The notes below the pieces were generated by a model, which saw nothing but the letters and a program-made list of their open reading frames with translations, did no database searches and had not been told where the DNA came from. Both the position numbers and the translations under genes were made by a program. A DNA stretch of 28,591 nucleotides from Zygnema cylindricum (lineage: Eukaryota > Streptophyta > Zygnematophyceae > Zygnematales > Zygnemataceae): contig JBBHKE010000817.1 in assembly GCA_037447655.1 (NCBI GenBank), forward strand, positions 1 through 28,591, read 5' to 3'. Shown here piece after piece: positions 28,082-28,591 of the stretch (its first letter is position 1; each line of letters opens with the position of its first letter).

Positions 28082-28591
28082 GTGAGAGAGTGGGATGGGA
28101 GAGGGTGAGCGGGAGGGGGGGGAGAGGGTGAGAGATAGGGAGTGGGAGAGGGTGAGAGAGTGGAAGTGTGGGAGGGTGAGAGAGAGGGAGTGGGTGAGGG
28201 TGAGAGATAGTGGGAGAGGGTGAGTGGGAGAGGGTGAGAGAGAGGGAGTGAGATGGAGAAAATTGGGAGAGGGGGAGAGAGAGACAGAGAGAAGGGAATG
28301 ACAGGCAGCTGGTAATGGAGGTCATTGTCCAGCGAGCAAAGTTGACCGTGTTAGAGAAGAGTGGGAGAGGGAGAGAGGAAGAGAGAGGGGGAGAGATGGG
28401 AAGAGAGGGGGAAAGAGGGGATGGAGGGTGAGAAAGGGGAAGAGGGAGAGAGAGGCGGAGAGGGGCAGAATGGGCGAGAGACGGAGAGGCTGTCGTGCAG
28501 CTGGCAATATCAACCGGGTGAGAGAGCAGTGGGAGAGAGGGAGAGAGAGGGGGATAGATGAGGAAAGAGGGAGATAGGGGGAGAGGGGAGG
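28082..28591 (+). repeat. PNSB1: PnsB1 intron 3: GA-rich array with two extra donor-junction copies
   Basis: From the donor GTGAGA at 28082 to the window edge, the sense strand is GGGAGAG-rich. Two degenerate copies of the end of exon 3 plus the donor are embedded. One, at about 28300-28352, has CAGCTGGTAATGGAGGTCAT then TGTCCAGCGAGCAAAGTTGA with donor changed to CCGTGTTAG. The other, at about 28485-28525, has GTGCAGCTGGCAATATCAAC followed by CGGGTGAGAGAG with the donor intact. A G-quadruplex pattern (GGG, AT, GGG, AGA, GGG, TGAGC, GGG; 28092-28113) starts 10 bases after the true donor. Confidence 0.85.

Overview
The window is nuclear DNA of a land plant. The only intact recognisable protein gene (24313 to the right edge, + strand) encodes a chloroplast-targeted protein matching photosynthetic NDH subcomplex B subunit 1 (PnsB1/NDF1). 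It is split by GT-AG introns, and the flanks carry plant-type transposon debris (Ty1/copia, PIF/Harbinger, hAT, many TIR-bounded MITEs). AT-rich DNA, long GA-rich arrays and gene sparsity fit a repeat-rich plant genome. I cannot place the lineage from sequence alone; a seed-free plant is possible but unproven.

Layout. 1-880: gene-free, with a tRNA-like B box and terminator at the far left. 881-1883: broken copia reverse transcriptase/RNase H. 2549-8770: two decayed PIF/Harbinger-like elements in inverted orientation. The left one keeps a Myb/SANT-like ORF (+), interrupted by a 0.6 kb MITE, and a transposase relic (-). The right one keeps a transposase relic (+) joined by deletion to a stub of the Myb-like ORF (-). 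GA-rich arrays fill the space between them (6090-7295) and to the right (8776-9570). 9571-14680: AT-rich, mostly featureless, with one MITE (11367-11577), a reverse-transcriptase relic (about 13352-13620) and a 67-bp tandem duplication. 14681-15438: two tRNA-Gly(UCC) genes and a decayed exon of a carotenoid-isomerase-like FAD enzyme. 16085-16480: two candidate exons of an unrecognised gene. 16753-19100: a cluster of related MITEs, one split by a 258-bp hAT-type element with an exact 8-bp target duplication. 19774-22018: DNA bounded by a ~40-bp inverted repeat. 22157-23550: three compact same-strand ORFs of unknown function; two end inside hairpin-forming palindromes that contain the stop codon and the third has a perfect hairpin about 95 bases downstream. 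23882-23952: a third tRNA-Gly(UCC). 24184 onward: a G-box and then PnsB1.

Two things stand out. First, exon-intron junctions of PnsB1 have been copied in tandem: the intron 1 acceptor is present twice, the intron 2 acceptor three times (one a lost AG), and the intron 3 donor three times, the last inside a GA-rich array. Second, the 22.1-23.6 kb ORF cluster combines many CpG-containing codons, unspliced ORFs and stop-codon hairpins. That resembles the 3'-end style of some large DNA viruses of protists and algae, but no protein in it is recognised, so a viral origin is only a hypothesis.
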